A stretch of DNA of 64,000 nucleotides from the NCBI RefSeq assembly GCF_003149025.1, contig NZ_QGDV01000004.1, positions 206,860 to 270,859 of the forward strand, in the 5' to 3' direction. A program made the position numbers and the translations under genes. This document shows, piece after piece, positions 9,277 through 17,174 of this stretch. The DNA comes from Rathayibacter iranicus NCPPB 2253 = VKM Ac-1602 (lineage in GTDB: Bacteria; Actinomycetota; Actinomycetes; Actinomycetales; Microbacteriaceae). Position 1 is the first letter of the stretch. Every line of letters begins with the position of its first letter. The notes under the pieces are model-generated. The model did no database searches, was not told the DNA's origin, and saw only the letters and a program-made list of their open reading frames with translations.

Positions 9277-9932
9277 CCTACGAGGCTTCTGCCGCCGATG
9301 TGGCCCGAGTGCGGCTCACTCCGTCGCCGATCGGGGAGGCCGTGTTCAGCCTGCGGGCGCTAGCGCGACCGGGTGCGGCGTCGCAATTCGGGCCGTTTCT
9401 GGAGTACGCGCGGGGGCGCCTGAGGGGCGTCGACATCCGTGTTCTCCGCTCTCTGGTGCCCAGCACCGGGTACGTGCCGGACGTCCTTACACCCAGCCCG
9501 CGGTTCGCCCCCTCGTTCCTCACGCAGCTGGAGGAGGTGCGGGCGACGCCTGCGGAGGAGTTTGCCGCCCAGGTCGACTGGATGGCGCGCGACCCGGGGA
9601 CCACAAGGCAGTGGAAGGCGCGGACCGCGACGGCCCGGGCCTTTCTTCAGGCAACCGATCTTCCCGAGACGATTGCCCCGCCGGCTGGCATCGCAGCCGC
9701 CCAGAAGAGCGGCGAACCGGCGAATCAGATTAAACAGGTGCTGTCAGGTGGAAAGATCGCGACGCAAAGTCCTGGGCTCGCTCAGCTTCCGATGTATAGC
9801 GAGATTCACAAGCAGCTTGTTCAAAGCAATACCAAAATACAGCTGGGGCTACCGCGGCATTTCTCTCCGAAAACCCAGATGCTGTTTACTCCAACTGGGC
9901 ACCGTGAGTTGGTGTCAGGCCGTGAGAAGTAA
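9267..9932 (+). CDS. Truncated, chimeric DUF5937 (ArsR-type) regulator
   Basis: The GTG at 9267, overlapping the GNAT stop by 10 bp, starts ITYEASAADVARVR, PIGEAVFSLRAL and GYVPDVLTP, which match the N-terminal DUF5937 domain of actinobacterial ArsR-like regulators. Those proteins normally run to about 300 aa and end in a winged helix. Here the match fades around residue 130-150 and residues from about 152 to 221 come from AT-richer sequence unlike the family, with no helix-turn-helix visible. I read it as a gene cut by recombination near base 9720, probably non-functional as a repressor. Confidence 0.6.
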   Translation: MAITYEASAADVARVRLTPSPIGEAVFSLRALARPGAASQFGPFLEYARGRLRGVDIRVLRSLVPSTGYVPDVLTPSPRFAPSFLTQLEEVRATPAEEFAAQVDWMARDPGTTRQWKARTATARAFLQATDLPETIAPPAGIAAAQKSGEPANQIKQVLSGGKIATQSPGLAQLPMYSEIHKQLVQSNTKIQLGLPRHFSPKTQMLFTPTGHRELVSGREK

Positions 9933-10314
9933 GTCCCTCGGCGTTGCGGGGCTCATGAGCCTCGTCGTGGCGCTTACCGGCTGCTCGGCAGATCCCGCAT
10001 TGAGAACCACGCCATCACCATTGGAGCCGAGCGATGAACTTAGAATGGTAATTTCCGCGATCGACTCTGGGGATCCTTCGCGCCTGACGAAGCTCTTCCC
10101 CGACCAGCAGCCGTCCGCTATTACGGCAGTCTATGACGCATGCGGCGCCATTGCAGTCACGTCGCGGCGCATCGACAGCCAGGACGGGGATTCGCCCCGC
10201 ACCCTTTATGCAACTCTTGCTGGGCCCTTGAAAGCAGACCAATCGACGGAAGGGAGATGCTCCTTTCTACTTTATTGGACAGATAGTCAGACCTGGCGCC
10301 TCACTTCCACCTAG
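9922..10314 (+). CDS. Small putative lipoprotein
   Basis: 130-aa exported protein. The GTG at 9922 gives a short signal peptide ending in the lipobox LTGC (Cys21). The mature part is a small acidic domain with two cysteines and WTDSQTWRLTST at the end; no family recognised. It overlaps the end of the chimeric DUF5937 frame by 11 bp in another frame. Base composition is lower in GC than the flanks, suggesting acquired DNA. A strong terminator follows 10 bp later. Confidence 0.6.
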   Translation: MRSKSLGVAGLMSLVVALTGCSADPALRTTPSPLEPSDELRMVISAIDSGDPSRLTKLFPDQQPSAITAVYDACGAIAVTSRRIDSQDGDSPRTLYATLAGPLKADQSTEGRCSFLLYWTDSQTWRLTST

Positions 10315-10323
10315 GGAAATCGG

Positions 10324-10370
10324 CAAGAAGATGGGACGTCTCTCCTCAAGAGGCGTCCCATCTTCTTGTT
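10324..10370 (+). terminator. Terminator hairpin after the small lipoprotein gene
   Basis: A 20-bp stem with one G-T wobble (arms about 10324-10343 and 10349-10368) is followed by TT. The 160 bp between it and gpmA hold nothing recognisable. Confidence 0.8.
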
Positions 10371-10531
10371 CCTAGCGTCAGCCGGGGGGACGAGCAGGCT
10401 GCCGAACTGCCGATGCTCTGCGCTTCGATGACGACCTCACGCAGCACATCAACGCTCAACGCGGTGGCTCGCGGGAATCGGGAATTCCGGCGAGCCGAAC
10501 GCTGTCCTCCGAGCGCGGGATGGGCGGGCTG

Positions 10532-11284
10532 TTACTTCTTGGCGCCCTGGGCGGCGACGGCCGCGGCACCGGCGGCAGCCGCCTCCGGGTCGAGGTAGCG
10601 CGCCTGGCCGATCGGCGCGAAGTTCTCGTCGAGGGAGTAGACGAGAGGGATGCCGGTCGGGATATTCAGCTCGGCGATATCCGAGTCCGAGATGCCATCA
10701 AGGGTCTTCACCAGGGCTCGCAACGAGTTGCCGTGCGCGGTGACCATCACGGTCTTGCCCGAGGCAAGGTCCGGCTTGATGTCGGACTCCCAGTAGGGCA
10801 GCATCCGCTCGATCACGAGCTTCAGCGACTCGGTGCGCGGCAACGCGTCGCCAAGGTCGGCATAGCGCTCGTCATGGGCCTGCGAATACTGGTCGTCATC
10901 GGACATCGGAGGCGGCGGCACATCGAACGAGCGACGCCAGGTCTGGAACTGCTCCGGACCGTACTCGGCCAGAGTCTGCGCCTTGTCCTTGCCCTGCAGC
11001 GCCCCGTAGTGGCGCTCGTTCAGGCGCCACGAGCGCTTCACGTCGATCCACAGCCGATCGGCGGCTTCGAGCGCGATATTCGCGGTTTGGATCGCACGCG
11101 TCTGCCGCGAGGTATACACGATGTCGGGATGCAGCCCAGCCTCGATCAGCAGCTCACCGGCGCGGGTCGCCTCGGCGACTCCCTGCTCGGTGAGGCGCAC
11201 ATCGACCCAGCCGGTAAAAAGGTTTTTCTGGTTCCACTCGCTGTTGCCGTGGCGCACGAGGATGAGCGTGGAAGTCTCGGACAT
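10532..11284 (-). CDS. gpmA: 2,3-bisphosphoglycerate-dependent phosphoglycerate mutase
   Basis: Glycolytic enzyme interconverting 3- and 2-phosphoglycerate. The 250-aa length is normal for the dPGM family. Catalytic features are VRHGNSEWN with phospho-accepting His12, the [14 protein letters not shown] segment, and the second histidine in [14 protein letters not shown]. The C-terminus is an Ala-rich tail. Divergent from a methyltransferase gene only 48 bp away, so their promoters must overlap. The ATG start gives the usual [13 protein letters not shown]. Confidence 0.96.
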   Translation of the reverse strand: MSETSTLILVRHGNSEWNQKNLFTGWVDVRLTEQGVAEATRAGELLIEAGLHPDIVYTSRQTRAIQTANIALEAADRLWIDVKRSWRLNERHYGALQGKDKAQTLAEYGPEQFQTWRRSFDVPPPPMSDDDQYSQAHDERYADLGDALPRTESLKLVIERMLPYWESDIKPDLASGKTVMVTAHGNSLRALVKTLDGISDSDIAELNIPTGIPLVYSLDENFAPIGQARYLDPEAAAAGAAAVAAQGAKK

Positions 11285-11332
11285 GCATCCAGCTTAGAGG
11301 CGGCCATTGCGCTTCCGGATACGGTGGAGAGT

Positions 11333-12142
11333 ATGCCCATCGGTACCATCACCCGCGGAACGACGGGCACGAACCGCCTGCGCCGAGTGGACCGCAGGCT
11401 CGCCGAGCTGCCGGTGCTGCGGAGCGCGCGCTCTCCCCTCGTCGTCGACCTTGGCTTCGGAGCGAGCGCGGTCACCACGCTCGAGCTGCACCGGCGCCTC
11501 CTCAGGGCGGCTCCGGACGTCGAGGTGCTCGGCCTCGAGATCGAGCCTGCTCGCGTCGCCACAGCGCGGCGACAGCTGGAGCAAGTCAGGGAGGGAGGCA
11601 CATCCTTCCCCGCGGACGCGCGCGTACGTTTCGAGCGGGGTGGCTTCGAGGTCCCTCTGCCGACGCAACGACGCGCCGAGGTCATTCGGGCTTTCAATGT
11701 TCTCCGCCAGTACGACGAAGGCGATGTCGCCGGCGCCTGGACGACGATGACGACCCGTCTCCAGCCTGACGGCGTGCTCGTCGAGGGCACCTGCGACGAG
11801 ATCGGCCGCATCTGCACCTGGATCGAGGTCGGCCGAGAGGGCCCGCGTTCGCTCACCCTGTCGCTCCGTCTCGCGAGCATTCCCTCGCCGATGACCGCGG
11901 CAGAACGCCTGCCCAAAGCGCTGATTCACCGCAATGTCCCCGGGGAGCGAGTGCACGCCTTCCTGGCCGCGCTCGAACGGGCGTGGACGCTGAACGCCCC
12001 ACTCGCCGTCTACGGGCCGGGTCAGCGCTGGCTCGCGACCGTGCGCGATCTGCGAGTCGAGTGGCCGATCCTCGATGGTCCGCGCCGCTGGCGTCTGGGC
12101 GAGGTCACGGTCGCCTGGAACGCGGTGGCGCCAGCCGCCTGA
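11333..12142 (+). CDS. Class I SAM-dependent methyltransferase-like protein
   Basis: 269-aa protein with a Rossmann-type glycine motif (LVVDLGFGASAVTTLEL, about 37-53) and an acidic residue after the second strand (VLGLEIEPARVATARRQLE), as in SAM-binding enzymes. Later strands include VIRAFNVLRQYDEGDV and DGVLVEGTCDE. Actinobacterial homologues beside gpmA are annotated only as methyltransferases; the substrate is unknown. The ATG at 11333 is preceded by GGTGGAGAG. Converges on the FUSC gene with a 3-bp gap and no terminator. Confidence 0.75.
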   Translation: MPIGTITRGTTGTNRLRRVDRRLAELPVLRSARSPLVVDLGFGASAVTTLELHRRLLRAAPDVEVLGLEIEPARVATARRQLEQVREGGTSFPADARVRFERGGFEVPLPTQRRAEVIRAFNVLRQYDEGDVAGAWTTMTTRLQPDGVLVEGTCDEIGRICTWIEVGREGPRSLTLSLRLASIPSPMTAAERLPKALIHRNVPGERVHAFLAALERAWTLNAPLAVYGPGQRWLATVRDLRVEWPILDGPRRWRLGEVTVAWNAVAPAA

Positions 12143-12145
12143 CGG

Positions 12146-13276
12146 CTAGGACAGCGGAGGCAGGGCGGCTCGGGCCTCCGCTGGGCCTGCGCCCGTCGCT
12201 GTCAGCAGGTCGACGACCAAGGGGCGAAGCAGCACGAGGAGGGTTTTCTCGGCCAGTCGCGCCTCGGGAATCAGCCGCTGCGGGTCGAGGGACGTGGCGA
12301 GCAGGACGAGATCCTGGCGCGCAAGCGCGAGCACAGACGGATCGGCGACGGCCCGTCCCAGCAGCGCAATGCTCGGACCAAAGCTCGCGACCACTCCTGC
12401 GAGTGTGGGGCGCGCAGCAGCGTCGCCGACGAGGAAGTCAATGCGCCGGGCGATGATGCGGAGGTTACGAGTTGCGAGGTCCAGCGCGGCAAGCATTGTG
12501 CTCTGCCGAGTCAGCTCGACGCGATGCCGACGGATGAACGGCGAAATGCGGGCCACGCCCGTCGCCGAGTCGAGGGCTGCCGTCCACCCGTCGATCATCG
12601 GTTGTGTGGCCCGAATCCGCTCGAGGGCCGACGACGAAGCGGAGGAGTCGCCGCGCTGCAGTGCCTCTGTCAGCTCCTCGACTGTGCGGCCGAGCGCCGA
12701 GACCAGCCGGTGCGCCTCCGCCCGGGCGGTGTGTAGCGAAGGACGCGGCACGACCGCCGTGCAGAGCAAAGCCGCGAGTCCGCCGATCAAGCCGTCGAGG
12801 CTCCTGGTCAGGACGCCGCCATCGGGCGCCGGCAGGATCATCACCAGCATCGCCTGAGTGCCGGCGGCGACCGCGAAGCCGGGCGACGGCGAGAGCGCCC
12901 GACCGAGAGTGAAGACGATCGCCAGCACGACGGCAAGCTGCCAGACTCCGCTCCCCCACAGCAGGAGCAGGATCTCGCTCGCCGTGATACCGATCAGCAT
13001 CCCGATCGCTGTCTCGGCGACTTGCTTTGGGCGGGTGTCGCGAGCGATCCCCAGACTTGTGATGGTCACGGTGAGCGCGAGCACAGGCGCGGGATGCCCG
13101 ACCACGAAGCGCGCCACGGAGTAGGCGAGGACGGCGGCGAGCACGATCTGGAGCACCGCTGGCAGCGACGCCGCCGCGCGGCCGATCGCTTTCCGGGGAT
13201 GCAGCTCCCACGCCTCGACGAGACCGTGGACGCGCTCAACCGCCCGGCCCCGCGTGGCCGGTCCTGCGGCCACCAC
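12146..13276 (-). CDS. FUSC/ArAE family membrane protein (putative exporter)
   Basis: 376-aa inner-membrane protein. About six hydrophobic segments lie between residues 40 and 170 (LQIVLAAVLAYSVARFVVG, VLALTVTITSLGIA, EILLLLWGSGVWQLAVVLAIVF, GLIGGLAALLCTAVVP), followed by a long cytosolic helical region. This layout fits half-size fusaric acid resistance/aromatic acid exporters. The start of ygfZ's successor position, 8 bp downstream of the ygfZ stop, suggests it is the last gene of the ygfZ operon. Substrate unknown. Confidence 0.75.
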   Translation of the reverse strand: MVAAGPATRGRAVERVHGLVEAWELHPRKAIGRAAASLPAVLQIVLAAVLAYSVARFVVGHPAPVLALTVTITSLGIARDTRPKQVAETAIGMLIGITASEILLLLWGSGVWQLAVVLAIVFTLGRALSPSPGFAVAAGTQAMLVMILPAPDGGVLTRSLDGLIGGLAALLCTAVVPRPSLHTARAEAHRLVSALGRTVEELTEALQRGDSSASSSALERIRATQPMIDGWTAALDSATGVARISPFIRRHRVELTRQSTMLAALDLATRNLRIIARRIDFLVGDAAARPTLAGVVASFGPSIALLGRAVADPSVLALARQDLVLLATSLDPQRLIPEARLAEKTLLVLLRPLVVDLLTATGAGPAEARAALPPLS

Positions 13277-13284
13277 GGCGTGGC

Positions 13285-14424
13285 CTACCTGGTCGTCGAG
13301 CCGAGCCTGGGCAGGCGAGGCACGTCCGCCTCCGCTCCGGCTTCGGGCGGGACGACGACCTCCTGTGCCGCTGCGACGCGAGCGTCCCCGACGATCACTG
13401 TGAGTTCGAGTTCGATGGGGACGGTGCGCTTGATGACAGCGAGAGCGATCGGGCCGTCCTCGTAGTGCCAGGCGCTGGAGGTGACGGTACCGACCTCGAC
13501 CAGTTCGCCGCCTTTGTGTGCGGTGACGATATCCCCGTGTCGGGGCAGCACGGAGTCGGAGCCGTCGAGCTGCAGCAGCACGAGACGGCGAGGCGGATGA
13601 CCGAGGTTGTGCACCTTCGCCACCGTCTCCTGCCCGCGGTAGCAGCCCTTAGCCAAGTGCACGCTGGAGCGGAGGAGGTCGAGTTCGTGGGGGAGGGAGC
13701 GCTCATCGACCTCGGTCGCGTGCCGCGGCCGCCACGCGGCGATCCGGAGCGCTTCGAGCGCGTCGGCACCGGCGAGGGTGACTCCAGCGGCGGCGGCGCG
13801 GCCGTCGAGGCCGTCGAGCACGGCGCGCGGGACAAGAATCTCGCAGAGATTCCAACTCGCTGCCGGATGCTCCGCGATGAGCGCATACTGCCAGCCGCCA
13901 GGCTGCACCTGGGCCCACGGGTCGCGCCACGCGATCGAAGCCTCGCCGAGGCCGAGCACGAAGGCCAGAGCGGCCCCCTCTCCGAAAACAGCGAGGGTTG
14001 CGAACTCCTCGGTACGCTCCGACACCTCAACGCGGAGCAGGAAGCGCATCCGATCGAGCCAGGCTGCCAGGCCCGCGGTCTCGTCGCGGTCGAGCAGAAG
14101 CCACGTCGTTTCGCCGTCGTCGACCAAGCGGATGACGTGCTCGATCCGGCCGGACGGGTCGAGCAGGAGGGTCTCTGCGCAGGAGCCGGGCGAAAGTCGG
14201 GACACGGCCTGGCTGGTGAGCGAGTCGAGCCAGGTGAGACGGTCAGGACCGGTGACGGTCACGACTCCGCGGCCGGAGAGGTCGACGAGGGCGGTGCCAG
14301 CGGCGAGCGCCCGCTGCTCGCGGAACGGCTCGCCATAGTGAGCAGCGACTCCGGGCTCGGCAGCGCTCGTCCCCGCCACTGCGCCGGCGGCTGACAGTAA
14401 CGGCGAGAGGACGTCAGTCGACAC
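13285..14424 (-). CDS. ygfZ: YgfZ/GcvT family folate-binding protein
   Basis: 379-aa folate-dependent protein; homologues help make or repair Fe-S clusters, for example those of tRNA-thiolation enzymes. The diagnostic motif KGCYRGQE is present at about residue 280, with a GcvT-like N-terminus (VDLSGRGVVTVTGPDRLTWLDSLTSQ). The GTG at 14424 was chosen: it gives VSTDVLSPLL and overlaps the upstream gene's stop by 11 bp. Co-occurrence with the nitrobindin-like gene is common in actinobacteria. Confidence 0.9.
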   Translation of the reverse strand: MSTDVLSPLLSAAGAVAGTSAAEPGVAAHYGEPFREQRALAAGTALVDLSGRGVVTVTGPDRLTWLDSLTSQAVSRLSPGSCAETLLLDPSGRIEHVIRLVDDGETTWLLLDRDETAGLAAWLDRMRFLLRVEVSERTEEFATLAVFGEGAALAFVLGLGEASIAWRDPWAQVQPGGWQYALIAEHPAASWNLCEILVPRAVLDGLDGRAAAAGVTLAGADALEALRIAAWRPRHATEVDERSLPHELDLLRSSVHLAKGCYRGQETVAKVHNLGHPPRRLVLLQLDGSDSVLPRHGDIVTAHKGGELVEVGTVTSSAWHYEDGPIALAVIKRTVPIELELTVIVGDARVAAAQEVVVPPEAGAEADVPRLPRLGSTTR

Positions 14425-15019
14425 GGGCGAGCCGTCCTGACGAGTGGGTGCGGAGCCCCTGGCCGAGGGCGGCAATATCCCATGCCCAAAGTAGGTGGTC
14501 ATCCACGAGGCCATACAGGCGTGTGGCCGCTGCGTAGTCCTTTGCGGCGGCCGTGCGCATCACGGCGTCGGTGGCGAGGTCGATCCGCGGTCCTTTGACC
14601 TGCCCGAGGTAGAGCTCGCTGACGCCGTCCGGATGCACGAGAGACACCTCGATGTCGAAGGCGCCGGCGGCATTACGCAGAGTCTCAACGGACTCCGCGT
14701 CCGGGAAAGCCGGAGCACCGCGCCCGGGGAGCATCGCCGGACCAGCATCGGCGTCGGTCAGTGCACGGCTGAGTCGCCAGTAGCCCATTTCGCTCACCAG
14801 GGGCCGGTGATCATGCTCAGAATCGTCGAGCAGCCAGGTGTAGGAGTTGTAGTTGAGGTAGGGGAGGCCGTCGTAGCTGAAGCTGATGCGGTGGCCGAAT
14901 TCGGCCTGCACCGGCTCGTCGCCGACGGCGTAGTCGATGACTCCTGAACCCTCCCAGACGCCGAGCAGCCAGGAGAGGGGAACGAGTTCGGGCGGCAGGC
15001 CCGACGGAAGCGAGATCAC
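14414..15019 (-). CDS. Nitrobindin-like FABP/DUF1794 heme-binding beta-barrel protein
   Basis: 201-aa protein of the fatty-acid-binding-protein-like family, whose actinobacterial members (nitrobindins) bind ferric heme and isomerise peroxynitrite. Visible are the family start LVPLSWLLGVWEGSGVIDY, the GYWRL strand, and SFSYDGLPYLNYNSYTW. The GTG at 15019 with GGAG 5 bp upstream was chosen; the longer frame to 15178 overlaps a better-supported small gene. Coupled to ygfZ by an 11-bp overlap. Confidence 0.85.
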   Translation of the reverse strand: MISLPSGLPPELVPLSWLLGVWEGSGVIDYAVGDEPVQAEFGHRISFSYDGLPYLNYNSYTWLLDDSEHDHRPLVSEMGYWRLSRALTDADAGPAMLPGRGAPAFPDAESVETLRNAAGAFDIEVSLVHPDGVSELYLGQVKGPRIDLATDAVMRTAAAKDYAAATRLYGLVDDHLLWAWDIAALGQGLRTHSSGRLARVD

Positions 15020-15038
15020 ACCGGCTCCGGCGATGCAG

Positions 15039-15149
15039 CTAGCTCTGACCGCGGTAGAGCTTGTACACGACCACGCCCGAGACCCACGCGATGGAGAGGG
15101 AGGCGAGCCCGAGCAATCCGAGGTAGAAGAGTTCGAGGGCGAGAAGCAT
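15039..15149 (-). CDS. 36-aa single-span membrane protein
   Basis: A short frame from ATG at 15149 encodes MLLALELFYLGLLG, then LASLSIAWVSG and VVVYKLYRGQS. It is almost entirely hydrophobic with a positively charged end, i.e. one membrane helix with N-terminus outside. Third-codon positions are mostly G or C. It sits 19 bp before the nitrobindin-like gene and is probably co-transcribed. The GGCGGA directly before the ATG is badly spaced, so initiation is uncertain. Function unknown. Confidence 0.6.
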   Translation of the reverse strand: MLLALELFYLGLLGLASLSIAWVSGVVVYKLYRGQS

Positions 15150-15200
15150 TCCGCCATCTTACCCGCCAGCACTGCCACTGATGCGGGCCGGGAGGGACGC

Positions 15201-15461
15201 TCAGGCGGGTAGCAGCAGCGCGATTCCGCTGGCTATCGCGACGAGCACCATCGCACCGACGATGCTGGTCATTGCGCGGACGAGGTAGCCGTCCGCACGC
15301 GCGACGGCGAGCTGAACGGCGAACGTCGCAAGCACGCAACCGCCGAACGTCAGCGCGAGCCAGAGCTGCCGGGACGCCGGAGCGGCGACAGCCAGCGTCA
15401 CGACGGAACCCACGAGCGCGAGTGCCCAGACGACGCCGATACCCAGCCGATCCCTGCTCAT
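15201..15461 (-). CDS. Small three-helix membrane protein of unknown function
   Basis: 86-aa protein with three predicted membrane segments: GVVWALALVGSVVTLAVAA, LWLALTFGGCVLATFAVQLAV and AMTSIVGAMVLVAIASGIALLL. The basic N-terminus (MSRDRLG) favours a cytosolic start. No family recognised. It is 51 bp upstream of the 36-aa gene, on the same strand, and may lead the nitrobindin-ygfZ operon; it is divergent from glnR. Confidence 0.7.
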   Translation of the reverse strand: MSRDRLGIGVVWALALVGSVVTLAVAAPASRQLWLALTFGGCVLATFAVQLAVARADGYLVRAMTSIVGAMVLVAIASGIALLLPA

Positions 15462-15496
15462 CAGTCAATTGTGCCCTAGGCGATCCGCCCTCCCAG

Positions 15497-15516
15497 CCCG
15501 CCGCTAGTATGGCGGG
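15497..15516 (+). promoter_or_regulatory. Candidate glnR promoter -10 box inside an inverted repeat
   Basis: TAGTAT at 15505-15510 resembles an actinobacterial -10 element and is flanked by CCCGCC/GGCGGG (6-bp arms, 8-bp spacer). The glnR start lies 27 bp after the -10 box. Confidence 0.35.
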
Positions 15517-15536
15517 CAGACCATTCTGGAGGATCC

Positions 15537-16226
15537 GTGGCGCAGTTGTTGATACTGACCTCGGCGGGAGGCGCCGACGTGCTCCCCGCACTGGGACTGC
15601 TCAGCCACAAGACCAAGCAGATTCCCGCCGAACCGGCACAACTCGTCAACGCGCCGAGCTGCGACCTCATCCTCGTCGATGCTCGCCGAAACCTCGCGAG
15701 CGCCAAGTCGCTGTGCAAGATCCTCAGGACGACCGGGATCAACGTCCCGCTCATCCTGATCCTCACCGAGGGCGGACTCACGGCCGTTTCCGCCGACTGG
15801 GGCGTCAACGACGTCATCCTCGACTCCGCGGGCCCCGCCGAAGTCGACGCCCGCATCCGCCTCGTCATCGGTCGTCTCGCACAGGAGCAGTCGACCTCGC
15901 GCATCCAAGCGTCGGGAGTCGTTATCGACGAGGCGAGCTACTCGGCCAAGGTGCACGGGCGCCCGCTCGATCTGACCTTCAAGGAGTTCGAACTCCTTCG
16001 CTTCCTCGCCACGCACCCCTCCCGCGTCTTCACACGGGAGCAGCTACTCAGCGAGGTCTGGGGCTACGACTACTTCGGGGGAACGCGCACGGTCGACGTG
16101 CACGTGCGGAGGCTGCGGGCGAAGCTCGGCGATCTGGAGTCGCTGATCGGTACGGTTCGCAACGTCGGATACCGGTTCAACGTGTATGAAGAGGACAATG
16201 AGCGAGTCGCTCAACCTGTCCGTTGA
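15537..16226 (+). CDS. glnR: GlnR-type OmpR-family transcriptional regulator (atypical receiver)
   Basis: 229-aa orphan regulator. The receiver lacks the first acidic pair (LTSAGG where active receivers have Asp/Glu) but keeps Asp48 (LILVDARR), as in actinobacterial GlnR, which works as a phosphorylation-independent dimer. The C-terminal winged helix is clear ([49 protein letters not shown]). The GTG start has GGAGGA 5 bp upstream. The neighbour is mshD, as for GlnR in Mycobacterium. GlnR controls nitrogen assimilation genes; its targets here are not visible. Confidence 0.8.
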   Translation: MAQLLILTSAGGADVLPALGLLSHKTKQIPAEPAQLVNAPSCDLILVDARRNLASAKSLCKILRTTGINVPLILILTEGGLTAVSADWGVNDVILDSAGPAEVDARIRLVIGRLAQEQSTSRIQASGVVIDEASYSAKVHGRPLDLTFKEFELLRFLATHPSRVFTREQLLSEVWGYDYFGGTRTVDVHVRRLRAKLGDLESLIGTVRNVGYRFNVYEEDNERVAQPVR

Positions 16227-17079
16227 GGATCTCGCCGATCCCGCCACCGCAGCTGCCCTCGAGCACCTGATCGGGCGCGCCGCCTGGTTCGACCGGCAGC
16301 CCCCCTTCAGCGACCAAACCCTCGTCGATGCGCGCACCGGCTCTCGCACCCTGCTCGTAGGCCTGCGCGCCGACGTGGTGGTCGCCGCGGCGATCCTCGG
16401 CCAGGGCGAGCTCGAGTTCGTCGTCGATCCGGAGTGGCGCGGAGTCGGATTCGGCACCGCCACGCTCGAGCAGGTGCTCGCCGGTGGCCGCACAGGGCTT
16501 CTCGCCTGGGCACACGGCGATCATCCCGCCGCCCGCGCGCTCGCCGAGTCGCACGGCTTCGCGCCGGTGCGAACTCTCCTCCATCTGGTGCTGGAGCCCC
16601 TCGCCACGCCGGAGGTTCGCGTGCCGGAGGGATTCGTCCTGTCCGACGCGCGCGACCTCGACGCCGCCGAGTGGGTCGCCCTGAACGCCCGGGTGTTCGC
16701 TGCGCATCCGGAACAGGGCCGGCTGACGGAGGACGACCTTGCGGCCCGGCGTGCGGAGCCGTGGTTCAACGAGGGCGACTTCCTCCTGCTCCGCGATGCT
16801 GCCGGCACTCTGGTCGGCTACGACTGGCTCAAGATCGAGCCCGGCTCGACGACCGGAGAAATCTATGTGCTCGGGATCGCTCCGGAGGCGTCGGGCCGAG
16901 GGCTCGGACGCTTGCTCCTCGGTGCCGGTCTGGCCCGGATGCTGGAGCGCGGCTGCACGACGGCAGACCTCTACGTGGAGGCCGAGAACCGCTCCGCGGT
17001 TGCGCTGTACCGCTCACTGGGATTCACCGACGCCTCCATTGATGTGCAGTACGTGCAGCGCGCGGCGCCGGTGCGCTGA
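16198..17079 (+). CDS. mshD: Mycothiol synthase MshD
   Basis: 293-aa enzyme acetylating Cys-GlcN-inositol in the last step of mycothiol synthesis. It has the typical two GNAT domains: an N-terminal one with [21 protein letters not shown] and a C-terminal active one with [22 protein letters not shown] and [20 protein letters not shown] at 16198 with AAGAGGACA upstream is preferred; one 12 bases earlier is possible. It overlaps glnR by 29 bp. Its presence supports an actinobacterial host that uses mycothiol as its redox buffer. Confidence 0.93.
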   Translation: MSESLNLSVEDLADPATAAALEHLIGRAAWFDRQPPFSDQTLVDARTGSRTLLVGLRADVVVAAAILGQGELEFVVDPEWRGVGFGTATLEQVLAGGRTGLLAWAHGDHPAARALAESHGFAPVRTLLHLVLEPLATPEVRVPEGFVLSDARDLDAAEWVALNARVFAAHPEQGRLTEDDLAARRAEPWFNEGDFLLLRDAAGTLVGYDWLKIEPGSTTGEIYVLGIAPEASGRGLGRLLLGAGLARMLERGCTTADLYVEAENRSAVALYRSLGFTDASIDVQYVQRAAPVR

Positions 17080-17113
17080 GCCAACGCTCCTCCACAGGCT
17101 CTTCCCCGCCGCC

Positions 17114-17135
17114 GTTCATCCGGCATTCACGGCCC
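17114..17135 (+). promoter_or_regulatory. Candidate PHO box upstream of ppk
   Basis: Two directly adjacent 11-bp units, GTTCATCCGGC (17114-17124) and ATTCACGGCCC (17125-17135), match the direct-repeat architecture of actinobacterial PHO boxes, 39 bp before the ppk start. The match is weaker than at pstS. Confidence 0.5.
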
Positions 17136-17174
17136 ACGGCGCGGACCGACCGGGCTCGGTGCCAGGATGGTCGC

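Noticed and set aside
10520..11332. Plus-strand N-terminal extension of the methyltransferase across gpmA
   Set aside because: The opposite strand encodes a complete phosphoglycerate mutase; the methyltransferase has its own ATG and ribosome site at 11333.
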